Translations under genes and position numbers: made by a program
Shown here: positions 29,306 to 38,566 of the stretch, piece by piece
How positions within the stretch are numbered: position 1 is the first letter of the stretch
Layout: the number at the start of each line of letters is the position of its first letter
The notes under the pieces: generated by a model
Database searches by the model: none
The model's input: only the letters and a program-made list of their open reading frames with translations
Told to the model about the DNA's origin: nothing
NCBI RefSeq assembly: GCF_018138145.1
Contig: NZ_CP073104.1
Coordinates: 5,213,001-5,277,000, forward strand
Length of the DNA: 64,000 nucleotides
From: Pseudomonas sp. SCA2728.1_7
GTDB lineage: Bacteria > Pseudomonadota > Gammaproteobacteria > Pseudomonadales > Pseudomonadaceae
Reading direction: 5' to 3'

Positions 29306-29584
29306 ATGTCGCTGCACTTGATGACGCTGTTTACCGCCCATCCCGCCAAGTTGATCAACCTGCTGGCGTTGCTGTTGGCGTTTCCCGGCAGTTGGCTGCT
29401 GCACGCCACCCGCCGCCGTGAACAGCGCGCGATGGCCAGCATTGCCGCCCAGCGTCAGGCGCAGCCGAATGCCGAGCCGATCCTGGATTGGGCGACCTTG
29501 CGCATGAACCGGTTTTTCTATCGCTTCGGTTTTGCTTGCCTCGCTCTGGCCCTGGTCGTTTCCTGGATCAGCACGCGCTTCTAA
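29306..29584 (+). CDS. Small membrane protein
   Basis: The 92-residue protein has two hydrophobic segments (LINLLALLLAFPGSWLLHA near the N-terminus; FGFACLALALVVSWIS at the C-terminus) joined by a basic, Gln-rich cytosolic loop. ATG at 29306 was chosen over the GTG three bases earlier. Function unknown. A strong terminator follows. Confidence 0.75.
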   Translation: MSLHLMTLFTAHPAKLINLLALLLAFPGSWLLHATRRREQRAMASIAAQRQAQPNAEPILDWATLRMNRFFYRFGFACLALALVVSWISTRF

Positions 29585-29597
29585 AAGCTTCAGGCAT

Positions 29598-29626
29598 AAA
29601 AAACGGCGCCCGAAGGCGCCGTTTTT
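29598..29626. terminator. Bidirectional rho-independent terminator
   Basis: AACGGCGCC pairs with GGCGCCGTT around CGAA, flanked by A and T runs, between the convergent small membrane protein and acyltransferase genes. Confidence 0.92.
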
Positions 29627-29644
29627 GCGTCAGGTGGAAACCGC

Positions 29645-30808
29645 TTACAACGGCAACCCAGCCTTGACCCGGTACTGATTGCGCACCGGCGTCGCATATT
29701 GCAACACCAGATACGGACGGTGCTCTGCAGGGCACGCATCCAGCCGGCTCTGCCATTCTTCCTGCGCCTTGGCCAGTTCATCCGCCGGGAATACCTCGGC
29801 AGCTTTCGGCACATTCAACTGCGGATCAGCATCGGCCCACTGCGCATACGCCAGGTAATGCACCGGGAATAACCGGTAGCCGCCGAGAATCTGCTTGTCC
29901 ATTTCGACCGCCAATTGCTTGGTGTCTTCGAACAGCTCGGTGATTGGCGCGGCAAAGTTCACATGCACGCGGCCCTTGTAGCCGGTGATGCCCTTGGCGA
30001 TGCTCACGTCATCCTCACCCGGCGCTTTCGCGTAGGTGCCGGTGGTGGCGCGGATGAACAGCTCGCGGGCCTTGGCCTGGTCGCACGGGTCGTATTCGTA
30101 GCTGATCGACACCGGGGTGACGTTCAACGAGCGAATGACTTCGCCGAACGGCTCGTCCTTGCGGCTCATGTGGAACATCTTGAGTATCGCCGACTCGGTA
30201 CGGTCGTCGCCGTCCTTCGCCCGACCTTCAGCCTGAGCGATCCAGATCGAGGCGCAATCGTTGCGGATCGAATGGTTGATGTACGCCGACAACAGTTGAT
30301 ACGCGGCCATTTTCTCGCGACGGCCGGTGATCGAACGGTGGACGATGAAGCTCTTGTTCAGACGCATCAGATCGCTGACAAACGGCTTTTGCAGCAGGTT
30401 GTCGCCAATTGCGATGCGCGGCGTCGGCAGGCCGGCGTGGTACACGGCATAGTTGACGAAGGCCGGGTCCATCACGATGTCGCGGTGGTTGGCGATGAAC
30501 AGATAGGCGCTGCCGGACTTGAATTGCTCGACACCGGTGTAGGTCACGCCGTCGGTGGCGCGCTCGATGGTGTGGTCGACGTAGGACTCGACCTTGTCCT
30601 GCAAAGTCGCCACTGAGGTCACGTCGGCGAACTCACGACGCAGCCGATGGGCTATAAGTGGTTTGAGCATCCAGCCGAAAGCACCGGCAAAACGCGGGAA
30701 GCGGAAGTGGGTGAGGATATCTAGAAACGCCTTGTCGCCGAGCAGTCTTGCCAGTACCACAGGTACTTCGCTGTCGTCGTAAGGTCGGATGGCATCGAAT
30801 TCGCCCAT
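29645..30808 (-). CDS. 1-acyl-sn-glycerol-3-phosphate acyltransferase-like protein
   Basis: The 387-residue protein carries the glycerolipid acyltransferase H-x4-D motif in FIANHRDIVMDPAFVNY, followed by the acceptor motif region SFIVHRSITGRREKM and WIAQAEGRAKDG, which aligns with the usual EGTR-type block. It is longer than typical PlsC (about 250 residues), with an extra C-terminal domain. The start at 30808 (MGEFDAIRPYDDSE) was chosen because it is better spaced from the GAGAG site than the adjacent ATG. The substrate is uncertain. Confidence 0.85.
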   Translation of the reverse strand: MGEFDAIRPYDDSEVPVVLARLLGDKAFLDILTHFRFPRFAGAFGWMLKPLIAHRLRREFADVTSVATLQDKVESYVDHTIERATDGVTYTGVEQFKSGSAYLFIANHRDIVMDPAFVNYAVYHAGLPTPRIAIGDNLLQKPFVSDLMRLNKSFIVHRSITGRREKMAAYQLLSAYINHSIRNDCASIWIAQAEGRAKDGDDRTESAILKMFHMSRKDEPFGEVIRSLNVTPVSISYEYDPCDQAKARELFIRATTGTYAKAPGEDDVSIAKGITGYKGRVHVNFAAPITELFEDTKQLAVEMDKQILGGYRLFPVHYLAYAQWADADPQLNVPKAAEVFPADELAKAQEEWQSRLDACPAEHRPYLVLQYATPVRNQYRVKAGLPL

Positions 30809-30950
30809 CATGCTCTCTTGTTGGAAACGGCTAGGGTAAGTAAAGGTTTTGATCGAAAACCCGCGGGGCACGGTCTGAAAAAGTAGCCAGACAAAAATAG
30901 CCCTGCAAATAGACCGGCGATTATACGCACAAGTCACTTGGGAGACCGCG

Positions 30951-31133
30951 ATGCTGGAACCTGCTGAATACGAATGTCCCTATTGTGGAGAGCCTGTCGA
31001 GACGACGGTGGACTTGTCCGGCGGCGATCAGACCTATATCGAAGACTGTCAGGTGTGTTGCCGGCCCATAACGTTCGTCTTGCAGGTCCATGAAGAGCAC
31101 TGGTTTCTGGAAGTCTTCAGCGAAAACGAGTGA
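30951..31133 (+). CDS. CPXCG-motif cysteine-rich protein
   Basis: The 60-residue protein has paired cysteines in ECPYCGEP and DCQVCCRPI, a probable zinc-binding fold, and matches the CPXCG small protein family. It is followed after 9 bases by the DUF2007 gene, so the two are probably co-transcribed. Function unknown. Confidence 0.9.
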   Translation: MLEPAEYECPYCGEPVETTVDLSGGDQTYIEDCQVCCRPITFVLQVHEEHWFLEVFSENE

Positions 31134-31142
31134 GGGGCGCCC

Positions 31143-31403
31143 ATGCAGCGAATCTACGAGCCGGAAAACCTGATGGAAGGTGAAATGCTCAAGGGCATGC
31201 TCGCCAGCGAAGGCATCGAGGCGCACTTGATTGGCCGCGATTTGCTCGGTGGTACGGGCGAGCTGCCGATCTTCGGTCTGTTGGGCTTGTCTGTGGATAA
31301 CGATCAGGCCGAATACGCCCGCGAGCTGATCACCGCGTACAATGCCGCGCTGCCGCTGCCCGGCGATGAACCGGAGAGCTTCCCCGGGACGCTGGTCTGT
31401 TAG
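31143..31403 (+). CDS. DUF2007 (putative signal-transducing) protein
   Basis: The 86-residue protein begins MQRIYEPENLMEGEMLKGMLASEGIEAHLIG, the DUF2007 pattern resembling the PII-like fold, and contains LLGLSVDNDQAEYARELI. The family is predicted to be a small ligand-sensing domain; no partner is known. It lies between the CPXCG and SRAP genes on the same strand. Confidence 0.88.
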   Translation: MQRIYEPENLMEGEMLKGMLASEGIEAHLIGRDLLGGTGELPIFGLLGLSVDNDQAEYARELITAYNAALPLPGDEPESFPGTLVC

Positions 31404-31439
31404 GCTGAGCTTCGTTTTACTTCAGAGTCGTGTTGCCCC

Positions 31440-32063
31440 ATGTGTGGACGTTATGCCCTGTTTCGCTGGAACCGCGATTTCGCGGCCCTGCCAGGTTTTC
31501 CCGCCGATCAGCAGGCGCAGTGGAACATTTCCCCCAATGATTCGGTGTTGATGCTGCGTGCCGGTGAAGATGGCCAGCGCGCTCTGGCCCGCGCCCGTTG
31601 GGGATTGACGCCGCCGTGGCTGACCGATTTGTCGAAAACACCGGCGCATGCCCGTGCCGAAACGGTTGCCGAGCAGCCGATGTTCCGTGAGGCGCTGCGT
31701 CAACGTCGCTGCCTGCTGCCGGCGAATGGTTTTTACGAGTGGCGTGGAACGCAGCGCAAGCGGCCGTTCTGGCTGACGCCGGGGGAAGGCTCGTCACTGT
31801 TTTTTGCGGCGATCTGGGAGGCGTATCCGGTACAGGAACAGGTGTGGTTGAGTACGGCGGTGATTACTCAACCGGCGTCGAGTCAGCGGCGGCCGTTGAT
31901 TCTGGATGAGGCGGGGCAGGCGGCGTGGCTGGATCCGGAGACGCCGTTGCATGTGTTGCAGGGGCTGTTGGCGAGTGAACCGGCGGCGTTGCGTGAGCGG
32001 GTGTTGGCGAATCTGATTAATGATCCGAAGCTCAATGGGCCGGAGTGTTTGACTCCGGGTTAA
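31440..32063 (+). CDS. SOS-response-associated peptidase (SRAP/YedK-like) with altered active site
   Basis: SRAP proteins crosslink to abasic sites in single-stranded DNA through the N-terminal Cys and protect them. The 207-residue protein starts MCGRYALF, keeping Cys2, and the conserved Glu100 in NGFYEW. Compared with Escherichia coli YedK by eye, two catalytic positions differ. The Asn in NARVET is His70 here (AHARAET), and the His in IHDRRPLVL is Ser148 (SSQRRPLIL). This suggests an altered mechanism or a paralogue. It ends before a dispersed repeat. Confidence 0.88.
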   Translation: MCGRYALFRWNRDFAALPGFPADQQAQWNISPNDSVLMLRAGEDGQRALARARWGLTPPWLTDLSKTPAHARAETVAEQPMFREALRQRRCLLPANGFYEWRGTQRKRPFWLTPGEGSSLFFAAIWEAYPVQEQVWLSTAVITQPASSQRRPLILDEAGQAAWLDPETPLHVLQGLLASEPAALRERVLANLINDPKLNGPECLTPG

Positions 32064-32078
32064 AGCCTGTAGATCAAA

Positions 32079-32261
32079 AGCCCCTCACCCTAGCCCTCTC
32101 CCGGAGGGAGAGGGGACTGAATGGGGGATATTGAAGTAATACACCGACTTGAACGCTCTACTTTGAATCCATAATCGACTGGTTATTTCAGGTCGATGTA
32201 TGACGGGAGACAACTCGGTCAGTCCCCTCTCCCTTTGGGAGAGGGTTAGGGTGAGGGGGCT
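32079..32261. repeat. Dispersed CCCTCACCC...GGGTGAGGG inverted element, copy 2
   Basis: The arms and core (ATTTCAGGTCGATGTA, then ACTCGGTCAGTCCCCTCTCC) repeat those at 28734-28898, with a longer core. It lies between the convergent SRAP and chemoreceptor genes. Confidence 0.88.
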
Positions 32262-32270
32262 CTTGGCTTT

Positions 32271-34412
32271 TCAGACCTTGAACTGATTGATCAACCGCCG
32301 CTGCTGCTCCGCCAGTTTAGTCAGATCGGCACTCGCCGAACTCGACTCATCCGCACCGCCTGCCACTTCATTGGCCACTTGCCCGATGTTGATCACATTG
32401 CGATTGATGTCATCGGCCACCGCGCTCTGTTCTTCCGCTGCGCTGGCGATCTGCGTATTCATGTCGTTGATCACCGACACCGCCTGCGTAATCCTTTCCA
32501 GCGCCTCAGCCGCTTTCGCCGCGTGTTGCACGCTTTCGTCGGTGCGGTTCTGACTGTCTTCCATGACCCGCACGACATCGCGTGTGCCCTGCTGCAGTTG
32601 CTGGATCATGCTCTGGATTTCTTCGGTGGCTTTCTGGGTTTTCTGCGCCAGATTGCGCACCTCGTCGGCGACCACGGCAAAACCACGACCCTGCTCGCCG
32701 GCACGCGCCGCTTCAATCGCCGCGTTCAGGGCCAACAGGTTAGTCTGCTCGGCAATCCCGCGAATGGCGGTGAGAATGGCGTTGATGTTCTCGCTGTCCT
32801 TGGCCAGCGTTTGCACTACGCCTACCGCCTTACCGATTTCCACCGCCAGCACACCAATCGAATTCGAGGTGTCACGCACGATCTGCATGCCCTGACTCGC
32901 CGCCTGATCGGCATGACTGGCCGCTTGTGCAGCCTGCGTCGCGTTGCGCGCCACGTCCTGCGCGGTGGCGGTCATTTCCTGCACCGCCGTGGCGACCTGA
33001 TCGATCTCGGCCATTTGTTTCTGGATGCCGATGTTGGTGCGAATGGCAATGTCAGCGGTGTGTTCCGAGGAATCGCTGACGCTCTGCACCGACGTGACCA
33101 CCTGAGTGATCATCGCCTGCAACTTGGCGAGGAAGGTGTTGAAACCCTTGGCGATCGAGCCCAGTTCATCGCTGCGATCGCTGCTCAAACGGCGGGTCAG
33201 ATCACCTTCGCCCTGAGCGATGTCATTGAGCATCGCGACCATCTGCTTCAGCGGCCGGGCGATGCCGTGACCGACCAGCCAGATCACTAGCAGGCCGAGG
33301 CCGGCGATGAGCAGACCGACCATGGCCATGCCGAAGGTGTCGGACTTGCGTTGCGCATCGAGGTCGGCCTGCAGCTTCTGCAGATCAGCCATCACCGCGT
33401 TGAGTGGCAATTGCAGCATCAATGTCCAGCGCGCGTCGGTCTGGCCGATGCCGAACGGCAGGTACAATTCGATGCGGCCCTTGTCCTTGTTGACCGAGTA
33501 AGTCACTTCGCCGCGCTTGAGATTGGCCATGTTGGCGGTCTGCTCGGCGTCGAGGATGTCGCTGACTTTTTCACCGAATTTGCTCGGGTCTTTGGTGTAG
33601 GCAACGATCCGGCCATTGCCGCCGATCAGGGCCATTTGCCCGGCTCCGCTGTAGAGCTTCTGGTTAGCAGCGAGGAGCATTTCCTGGATGAAGTTCACCG
33701 ACAGGTCAGCACCGACGATGCCCTGGAAGGCACCATTGAGCATGATCGGTTCAATGAAGGAGGCGAGCATGACGATCTTGTCGCCGACCTTGTATGGCGC
33801 CGGATCGATCACGCAGGACTTTTTGCTCTCTTTCGAGCACAGGTAGTACTCGCTGGCGCGCACGCCGGTGGACAGGGTTTTCTGGTCGTCGACGTCGACC
33901 AGTTTGTCCAGGCCGAGGGTGCCGTCGTCGTTGCGGAACCACCACGGCAGGAAGCGCCCGTTGGCCGCGTCGATGCCGACCACGCTGGTGCCGACATAGG
34001 CCGCGTCATTGTGGTCGAGGGCGTTTTTTTCCCAGCCGATATACGTGCCCAGAATCTTCGGGTTCTTTTCGACGTTTTCTTTGATCAGACTGATCAGTTG
34101 TTCGCGGCTGACGGTCAGGCGCGGCTGGCCATCGGCGCCCGGTGTGCCGAGCAGGGCGTTGACCCGCACCAGTCCGCCGGCAATCAGCAGCGGCGCTTCG
34201 AGTTCGCGCTGGATCTGGCTGACCTGGGTTTGTGCCAGCGAAGTCAGGCGCTGTTCGATGACTTGCTCGAACTGGGCCTGGGTGCGCTGTTGCACCATCT
34301 CTTGCGTACGGGCGCCGGAAAACAGCGCGTACAGCACCAGCGCGGCCACCACGCTAAGGACGATGGCGCCGGCCAGGGCGGCGACGGAAAACTGGATCGA
34401 CTTGAACTTCAT
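32271..34412 (-). CDS. Methyl-accepting chemotaxis protein with dCache sensor
   Basis: This is a transmembrane chemoreceptor of 713 residues. The start at 34412 ([20 protein letters not shown]) places the first membrane segment at about residues 8-32. A periplasmic sensor of roughly 330 residues follows, with the layout of a double Cache domain ([36 protein letters not shown]). Then come a second membrane segment ([24 protein letters not shown]), HAMP and the signalling domain, whose hairpin tip includes EIGRIVALN-type sequence, seen as [35 protein letters not shown]. The ligand is unknown. No FliA-type promoter was found upstream. Confidence 0.92.
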   Translation of the reverse strand: MKFKSIQFSVAALAGAIVLSVVAALVLYALFSGARTQEMVQQRTQAQFEQVIEQRLTSLAQTQVSQIQRELEAPLLIAGGLVRVNALLGTPGADGQPRLTVSREQLISLIKENVEKNPKILGTYIGWEKNALDHNDAAYVGTSVVGIDAANGRFLPWWFRNDDGTLGLDKLVDVDDQKTLSTGVRASEYYLCSKESKKSCVIDPAPYKVGDKIVMLASFIEPIMLNGAFQGIVGADLSVNFIQEMLLAANQKLYSGAGQMALIGGNGRIVAYTKDPSKFGEKVSDILDAEQTANMANLKRGEVTYSVNKDKGRIELYLPFGIGQTDARWTLMLQLPLNAVMADLQKLQADLDAQRKSDTFGMAMVGLLIAGLGLLVIWLVGHGIARPLKQMVAMLNDIAQGEGDLTRRLSSDRSDELGSIAKGFNTFLAKLQAMITQVVTSVQSVSDSSEHTADIAIRTNIGIQKQMAEIDQVATAVQEMTATAQDVARNATQAAQAASHADQAASQGMQIVRDTSNSIGVLAVEIGKAVGVVQTLAKDSENINAILTAIRGIAEQTNLLALNAAIEAARAGEQGRGFAVVADEVRNLAQKTQKATEEIQSMIQQLQQGTRDVVRVMEDSQNRTDESVQHAAKAAEALERITQAVSVINDMNTQIASAAEEQSAVADDINRNVINIGQVANEVAGGADESSSASADLTKLAEQQRRLINQFKV

Positions 34413-34674
34413 GGGAGCTCCGCACGCAAGAGGACGTCTGCGCTGATGTATCGGCAGGCGGCATTGGGCCATGAGTGCGAGCAGGTGCAATTGCAAGCCG
34501 ATGTCGTAAATGGATCGGTGCACGACGCTGTTGCTGCGGGCCTGGCGATCGCTGTGAATTTTTTACGACAGCTCAAGTGGGAAACGTCTGAAAGTCGCTG
34601 CAATACGTCCGTTGTATCTGGCGTCGATACAATTACCCGCCTAGGATACGCGCAGGTTTTCAGGGAGCTTTTGA

Positions 34675-35493
34675 ATGAACAAGACATTGGTTGTAAGTGC
34701 ACTGAGCGCAGCGCTGTTGCTGGCCGGTTGTCAGTCGGTCAACACCACCAGCGGCGGCGCCGTGGGTGTGGAGCGCAAGCAGTACATGTTCAGCATGCTG
34801 TCCTCGCAAGAGGTCGACCAGATGTATGCCCAGTCGTATCAGAAGACTGTCGGCGAGGCCTCCAGCAAGGGTGTGCTGGACAAGACCAGTCCTGAGGCCA
34901 AGCGGGTTCAGGCGATTGCCAACCGCCTGATCGCCCAGGCGCCGAACTTCCGTCCGGATGCGGCGCAGTGGCAGTGGGAGGTCAATCTGATCAAGAGTGA
35001 TGAACTCAATGCCAACTGCGGGCCTGGCGGCAAGATCATTTTCTACACCGGGTTGATCGACAGCCTGAAACTCACCGACGATGAAATCGCCGCGGTCATG
35101 GGCCATGAAATCGCCCACGCCCTGCGCGAGCACGGTCGTGAAGCGATGTCCAAGGCGTACGGGATTGAAATGGCCAAGCAGGGCGCGGGTGCGTTGCTCG
35201 GTCTGGGTCAGGACAGTCTGGCGCTGGCCGATACTGTGGCCAACTACGGCATGACCCTGCCGAACAGCCGCGCCAACGAAAACGAAGCTGATCTGATCGG
35301 CCTGGAACTGGCCGCACGCGCTGGCTACAACCCGAACGCCGCGATCACCTTGTGGAACAAGATGAGCAAGGCGTCGGAAGGTTCGCCGCCGGAGTTCATG
35401 AGCACTCACCCGGCTTCGACCAGCCGGATTGCCTCGTTGCAGGCGGCGATTCCGAAGGTTATGCCGCTGTACGAACAGGCGCCTAAATCCTGA
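34675..35493 (+). CDS. M48-family metalloprotease lipoprotein
   Basis: The 272-residue protein has a lipoprotein signal peptide with Cys19 in LLAGCQ, and a zinc metalloprotease motif HEIAHALREH (His144, Glu145, His148). The third ligand region is NENEADLIGLELAARAG. It is probably a periplasmic membrane-anchored protease acting in outer-membrane protein quality control (compare LoiP and YcaL); the target is inferred. It is divergent from the chemoreceptor. Confidence 0.92.
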   Translation: MNKTLVVSALSAALLLAGCQSVNTTSGGAVGVERKQYMFSMLSSQEVDQMYAQSYQKTVGEASSKGVLDKTSPEAKRVQAIANRLIAQAPNFRPDAAQWQWEVNLIKSDELNANCGPGGKIIFYTGLIDSLKLTDDEIAAVMGHEIAHALREHGREAMSKAYGIEMAKQGAGALLGLGQDSLALADTVANYGMTLPNSRANENEADLIGLELAARAGYNPNAAITLWNKMSKASEGSPPEFMSTHPASTSRIASLQAAIPKVMPLYEQAPKS

Positions 35494-35520
35494 TGGATTT
35501 ACAGGTCGGCTGACGGCCAC

Positions 35521-35580
35521 TTCGCGAGCAGGCTCGTTCCCACATTTGGAATGCATTCCAAAGTGGGAGCGAGCCTGTCT
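35521..35580. repeat. REP pair (GCGAGCAGGCTCG variant)
   Basis: TTCGCGAGCAGGCTCGTTCC and its near reverse complement are separated by a short spacer containing GGAATGCATTCC. It lies between the M48 gene and the GDT1-like gene. Confidence 0.85.
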
Positions 35581-35631
35581 CCGGGGGGCGTTCCGACGAA
35601 GAACGCTGACTCGGTCTATCGACTTACGCCG

Positions 35632-36216
35632 TCAAACCCAGCCACTGCTCTGCATCGCCTTGTACACCGCAACGATCGCCAGAATCATGAACGCCGACGC
35701 CGCGAGGCGACGGATCAAGGTCAGCGGCAATTTGTCCGCGGCAAAGTTACCCGCCAATACTACCGGCACGTTGGCAATCAACATGCCCGCCGTGGTACCG
35801 ATAATCACCAGCCACAGTTCCGGATATTGCGCGGCGAGCATCACCGTAGCGACCTGAGTCTTGTCACCCATTTCTGCCAGGAAGAAAGCAATCAGCGTGG
35901 TCAGGAACGGCCCGAACTTGCGCGCGGTGCTGGTTTCATCGTCGTCCATTTTGTCCGGGACCAGCGTCCACAACGCCGTGGCTGTGAAGCTCGCCGCGAG
36001 GATCCAGTGCAGCGTCGCATTCGAGAAGAAACTGCCGAACCAGGCGCCTACCGCACCGGCTGCTGCGTGGTTGGCCAGGGTCGCAGCGACGATGCCGGCA
36101 ATGATCGGCCAGGGTTTGCGAAAGCGAGCGGCGAGAATCAGCGCGAGCAGTTGCGTCTTGTCGCCGATTTCGGCCAAGGCAACGATTGCGGTGGGAACGA
36201 GTAACGAGTCCAGCAT
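35632..36216 (-). CDS. GDT1/TMEM165 (UPF0016) family cation exporter, probable Mn2+ exporter
   Basis: The 194-residue protein has about six membrane segments in two homologous halves. Each half carries the family signature E-x-G-D-K-T: AEIGDKTQLLAL (Glu16) and AEMGDKTQVATV (Glu115). Family members export Mn2+ or Ca2+. The gene follows a yybP-ykoY-type manganese riboswitch on the same strand, which supports manganese efflux. A strong hairpin lies between the aptamer and the ribosome binding site. No transporter partner is adjacent. Confidence 0.93.
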   Translation of the reverse strand: MLDSLLVPTAIVALAEIGDKTQLLALILAARFRKPWPIIAGIVAATLANHAAAGAVGAWFGSFFSNATLHWILAASFTATALWTLVPDKMDDDETSTARKFGPFLTTLIAFFLAEMGDKTQVATVMLAAQYPELWLVIIGTTAGMLIANVPVVLAGNFAADKLPLTLIRRLAASAFMILAIVAVYKAMQSSGWV

Positions 36217-36229
36217 CAGGATTTCCTAA

Positions 36230-36273
36230 GGGGCGGGTCGACACGGCTATGACACGTACAGCCTTCCCGCCCC
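36230..36273 (-). promoter_or_regulatory. Hairpin next to the ribosome binding site of the GDT1-like gene
   Basis: GGGGCGGG (36266-36273, minus strand) pairs with CCCGCCCC (36230-36237), with an inner GGCT/AGCC stem. It ends five bases before AGGA and about 14 bases before the ATG. It is a candidate expression platform for the riboswitch; inference. Confidence 0.5.
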
Positions 36274-36299
36274 GGGTAAGGTGTGCGTGTCATAGGTCT

Positions 36300-36425
36300 T
36301 GTCAAACCCTGCGATCCGTCTGCTGCGGACGCTTGGGTCGCATACGCCATGATCTGAGGATCAAGTATGTTGACGTATGCCGGACGAGCTTGGCGCTCGT
36401 GGGAGACTACTCCCCTAGGACGGAG
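36300..36425 (-). promoter_or_regulatory. yybP-ykoY (Mn2+) riboswitch aptamer
   Basis: On the minus strand the conserved elements appear in order: GGGGAGTAG at about 36415-36407; then the stem GCATACG (36380-36374); then TCAACATACT (36373-36364); then the closing CGTATGC (36346-36340) followed by GACC. These are the hallmark strands of the yybP-ykoY manganese aptamer. It leads into a GDT1-family exporter gene. The end positions are approximate. Confidence 0.85.
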
Positions 36426-36458
36426 CGGATTCTGCCTAGGCAAATCCGATTGAGCAAG

Positions 36459-36476
36459 CCTCTTTTTTAAAAGAGG
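36459..36476. terminator. Possible terminator hairpin after rsmC
   Basis: CCTCTTTT pairs with AAAAGAGG around two bases, directly after the rsmC stop on the minus strand. The T tract on that strand is weak, so termination is uncertain. Confidence 0.4.
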
Positions 36477-36478
36477 TT

Positions 36479-37477
36479 TCAGCCGCGCTTGGCCCGGTAA
36501 ATCCGGAAACCATTGCCTTCAGCCTTGATCGCACACACGCCAAGATGCTCTTCGATCAGCGGTTGATACTTGAGGAAGCTGTTCGCCACCAAGCGTAGTT
36601 CGCCGCCATTTTTCAGATGTTTGGCCGCTTTTCGCAGCAAATTCTCCGTGGCGAAATAATCGGTGTGCACGCCGACATGAAACGGTGGATTGCTCAGAAT
36701 TGCATTCAAACCCATCGGCGCAGCATCGATACCGTCACCAGTCAGCACTTCAGCTTCCAGACCGTTGGCCGCCAGCGTCAGACGGCTGCTGGCAGCAGCG
36801 AAAGCATCCACGTCCAGCAACGTCACTTGATTGTGCGGATAGCGACGTTTGACCGCAGCCCCCAACACGCCAGCGCCGCAACCGAAGTCGAGCAGATGGC
36901 CGCTCGGCAGTTTGTCCAGATGCTCCAGCAGCAGGGCGCTGCCGCGATCCAGTCGACCGTGGCTGAACACGCCCGGCAGGCTGATGACTTTCAACGGGCC
37001 TTCGGCCAGTGGCAATTCATAGGTCTGCGCCAGGCTTTCCAGGGATTTCGCTTCCGGGGCATTGGCCACGGTCACCTGCCACAACTGGCAGTGCCGCGCG
37101 CTGTCGAGTTTGCGCGGCTTGCCGAACGGGTTGAGCTGCTTGGACGCGCCTTCGATGCCGCTGCGTTTTTCCCCGACCAGAAACACTTCGCGCCCGGCCA
37201 GACGTGAGGCCACAGCGTTGAGGATGTAATCGGTCAGGTCCTTGGACTTGGGCAGAAACACCACGGCGCTGTCGAACTCGCGCTCGGGAATGTTCACGCC
37301 GAAATGGCTGCGGCCCTCGAAACGGGCGTCCAGCGCGGCTTGATCGCCGGCATGCCAGCACCAGCCGAATGCGTTGGGCAGGCGCCCAAGCAAATCGTCG
37401 GCGGGCAAACCGGCCAACAACAACGAACCCTGGAACAACTCGGGCTGACGAAGCAGTACTTCACTGCGCGGATCCAT
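36479..37477 (-). CDS. rsmC: 16S rRNA m2G1207 methyltransferase
   Basis: RsmC methylates G1207 of 16S rRNA in the 30S subunit. The 332-residue protein has an N-terminal degenerate methyltransferase-like domain and a C-terminal active domain. The active domain has the SAM loop [15 protein letters not shown] and the catalytic motif [10 protein letters not shown] at about residue 246. The closely related RlmG is longer, so RsmC is preferred. It is downstream of hprA on the same strand, with a 32-base gap. Confidence 0.9.
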   Translation of the reverse strand: MDPRSEVLLRQPELFQGSLLLAGLPADDLLGRLPNAFGWCWHAGDQAALDARFEGRSHFGVNIPEREFDSAVVFLPKSKDLTDYILNAVASRLAGREVFLVGEKRSGIEGASKQLNPFGKPRKLDSARHCQLWQVTVANAPEAKSLESLAQTYELPLAEGPLKVISLPGVFSHGRLDRGSALLLEHLDKLPSGHLLDFGCGAGVLGAAVKRRYPHNQVTLLDVDAFAAASSRLTLAANGLEAEVLTGDGIDAAPMGLNAILSNPPFHVGVHTDYFATENLLRKAAKHLKNGGELRLVANSFLKYQPLIEEHLGVCAIKAEGNGFRIYRAKRG

Positions 37478-37509
37478 AACTGCTCCTCAAAAAAAAGTGC
37501 CGCAGTTTA

Positions 37510-38475
37510 TCAACTGACGACCCGCAGCGCTTTACCGCTGAAGAACGCTTGAGCGTTTTCGGTCAATTGGCCGACGATGCGTTGCCGTGCTTCGCGACTA
37601 CCCCAGGCGTTGTGTGGCGTAACGATCAGGCGTGGGATGTCCGCCGCGAGCAACGGATTGCCTTGGGTCGGTGGCTCGACGCTCAACACATCGGTAGCCG
37701 CGCCGCCCAGATGCCCGGCGCGCAGAGCGTCGGCCAGTGCCTGTTCGTCGATCAGGCCGCCGCGTGCGGTGTTGACCACGAAGGCGCCGGGTTTCATCGA
37801 GGCCAGTTCGCGGGCACCGATGAAGTGGCGGGTGTGTTCGTTGAGCGGGCAGTGCAGGGTGAGGGCGTCGATTTGTGGCAGCAGTTCATCCAGCGGCAGG
37901 CGATCCGGGCGAGCACGGCGCCCGGGAATCTGCCCGAGCAACACGCGCATGCCAAACGCTTCTGCCAGTCGCGCCACGGCGCCACCGAGTTCGCCATGAC
38001 CGAGCAAGCCGAGGGTTTTGCCTTCCAGCTCAACGATCGGATAGTCGAGCAGGCAGAATTGTTTCGCCTGCTGCCAGCGACCTTCGCCGACGGCTTTCTG
38101 ATAATCGGCCAGACGCGTGGCGAGGTTGAGCAGCAACATGATCGTGTGCTGCGCCACCGACGGCGTGCCATAACCCTGGCAGTTGCACACGGTGATGCCC
38201 TGCGCGCGGGCGGCGGCGAGGTCGACGTTGTTGGTGCCGGTGGCGGTGATCAGGATCAGTTTCAGATCGGGATTGGCGGCCATCGCGACGGCGTCGATCA
38301 GGATCTTGTTGCTGATCGCCACTGTGGCACCTTGCAGGCGTTCGGCGACTTGTTCGGGCAACGTTTGGGCGAACAGCTGCAGATCGCTGAAACACTCGCG
38401 CAACGGACTGAGGTCGAGGTCGCCGAGATCCAGCGAAGGATGATCAAGGAAAACGGCGCGGCGCGTGTTCGTCAT
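37510..38475 (-). CDS. hprA: D-2-hydroxyacid dehydrogenase (hydroxypyruvate/glycerate type)
   Basis: The 321-residue protein belongs to the D-2-hydroxyacid dehydrogenases. The NAD motif is GLLGHGELGGAVARL, the catalytic Arg lies in VNTARGGLIDEQAL, and the catalytic His in VTPHNAWGS. The start at 38475 (MTNTRRAVFLDHPS) was chosen; a longer frame would read across the divergent promoter. Similarity to HprA is by overall pattern, and glyoxylate or other 2-keto acids are possible substrates. It is divergent from the LysE-type gene. Confidence 0.87.
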   Translation of the reverse strand: MTNTRRAVFLDHPSLDLGDLDLSPLRECFSDLQLFAQTLPEQVAERLQGATVAISNKILIDAVAMAANPDLKLILITATGTNNVDLAAARAQGITVCNCQGYGTPSVAQHTIMLLLNLATRLADYQKAVGEGRWQQAKQFCLLDYPIVELEGKTLGLLGHGELGGAVARLAEAFGMRVLLGQIPGRRARPDRLPLDELLPQIDALTLHCPLNEHTRHFIGARELASMKPGAFVVNTARGGLIDEQALADALRAGHLGGAATDVLSVEPPTQGNPLLAADIPRLIVTPHNAWGSREARQRIVGQLTENAQAFFSGKALRVVS

Positions 38476-38566
38476 CAACTGTACCTTTTGTGCTGTGAGC
38501 GTTGGGCGTAATCTGCCGAGCCTACCAGATGAAACAAATTGATACGCTTGGCCGAAAGGAGCCCCC

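Noticed and set aside
34413..34523. Possible FliA promoter for the chemoreceptor (CCGATA near 34445)
   Set aside because: No TAAA-type -35 lies at the required distance.
33351..34895. Plus-strand open frame of 514 codons antisense to the chemoreceptor gene
   Set aside because: The chemoreceptor has membrane segments, HAMP and the signalling tip; the antisense frame shows no family features and crosses into the M48 gene.
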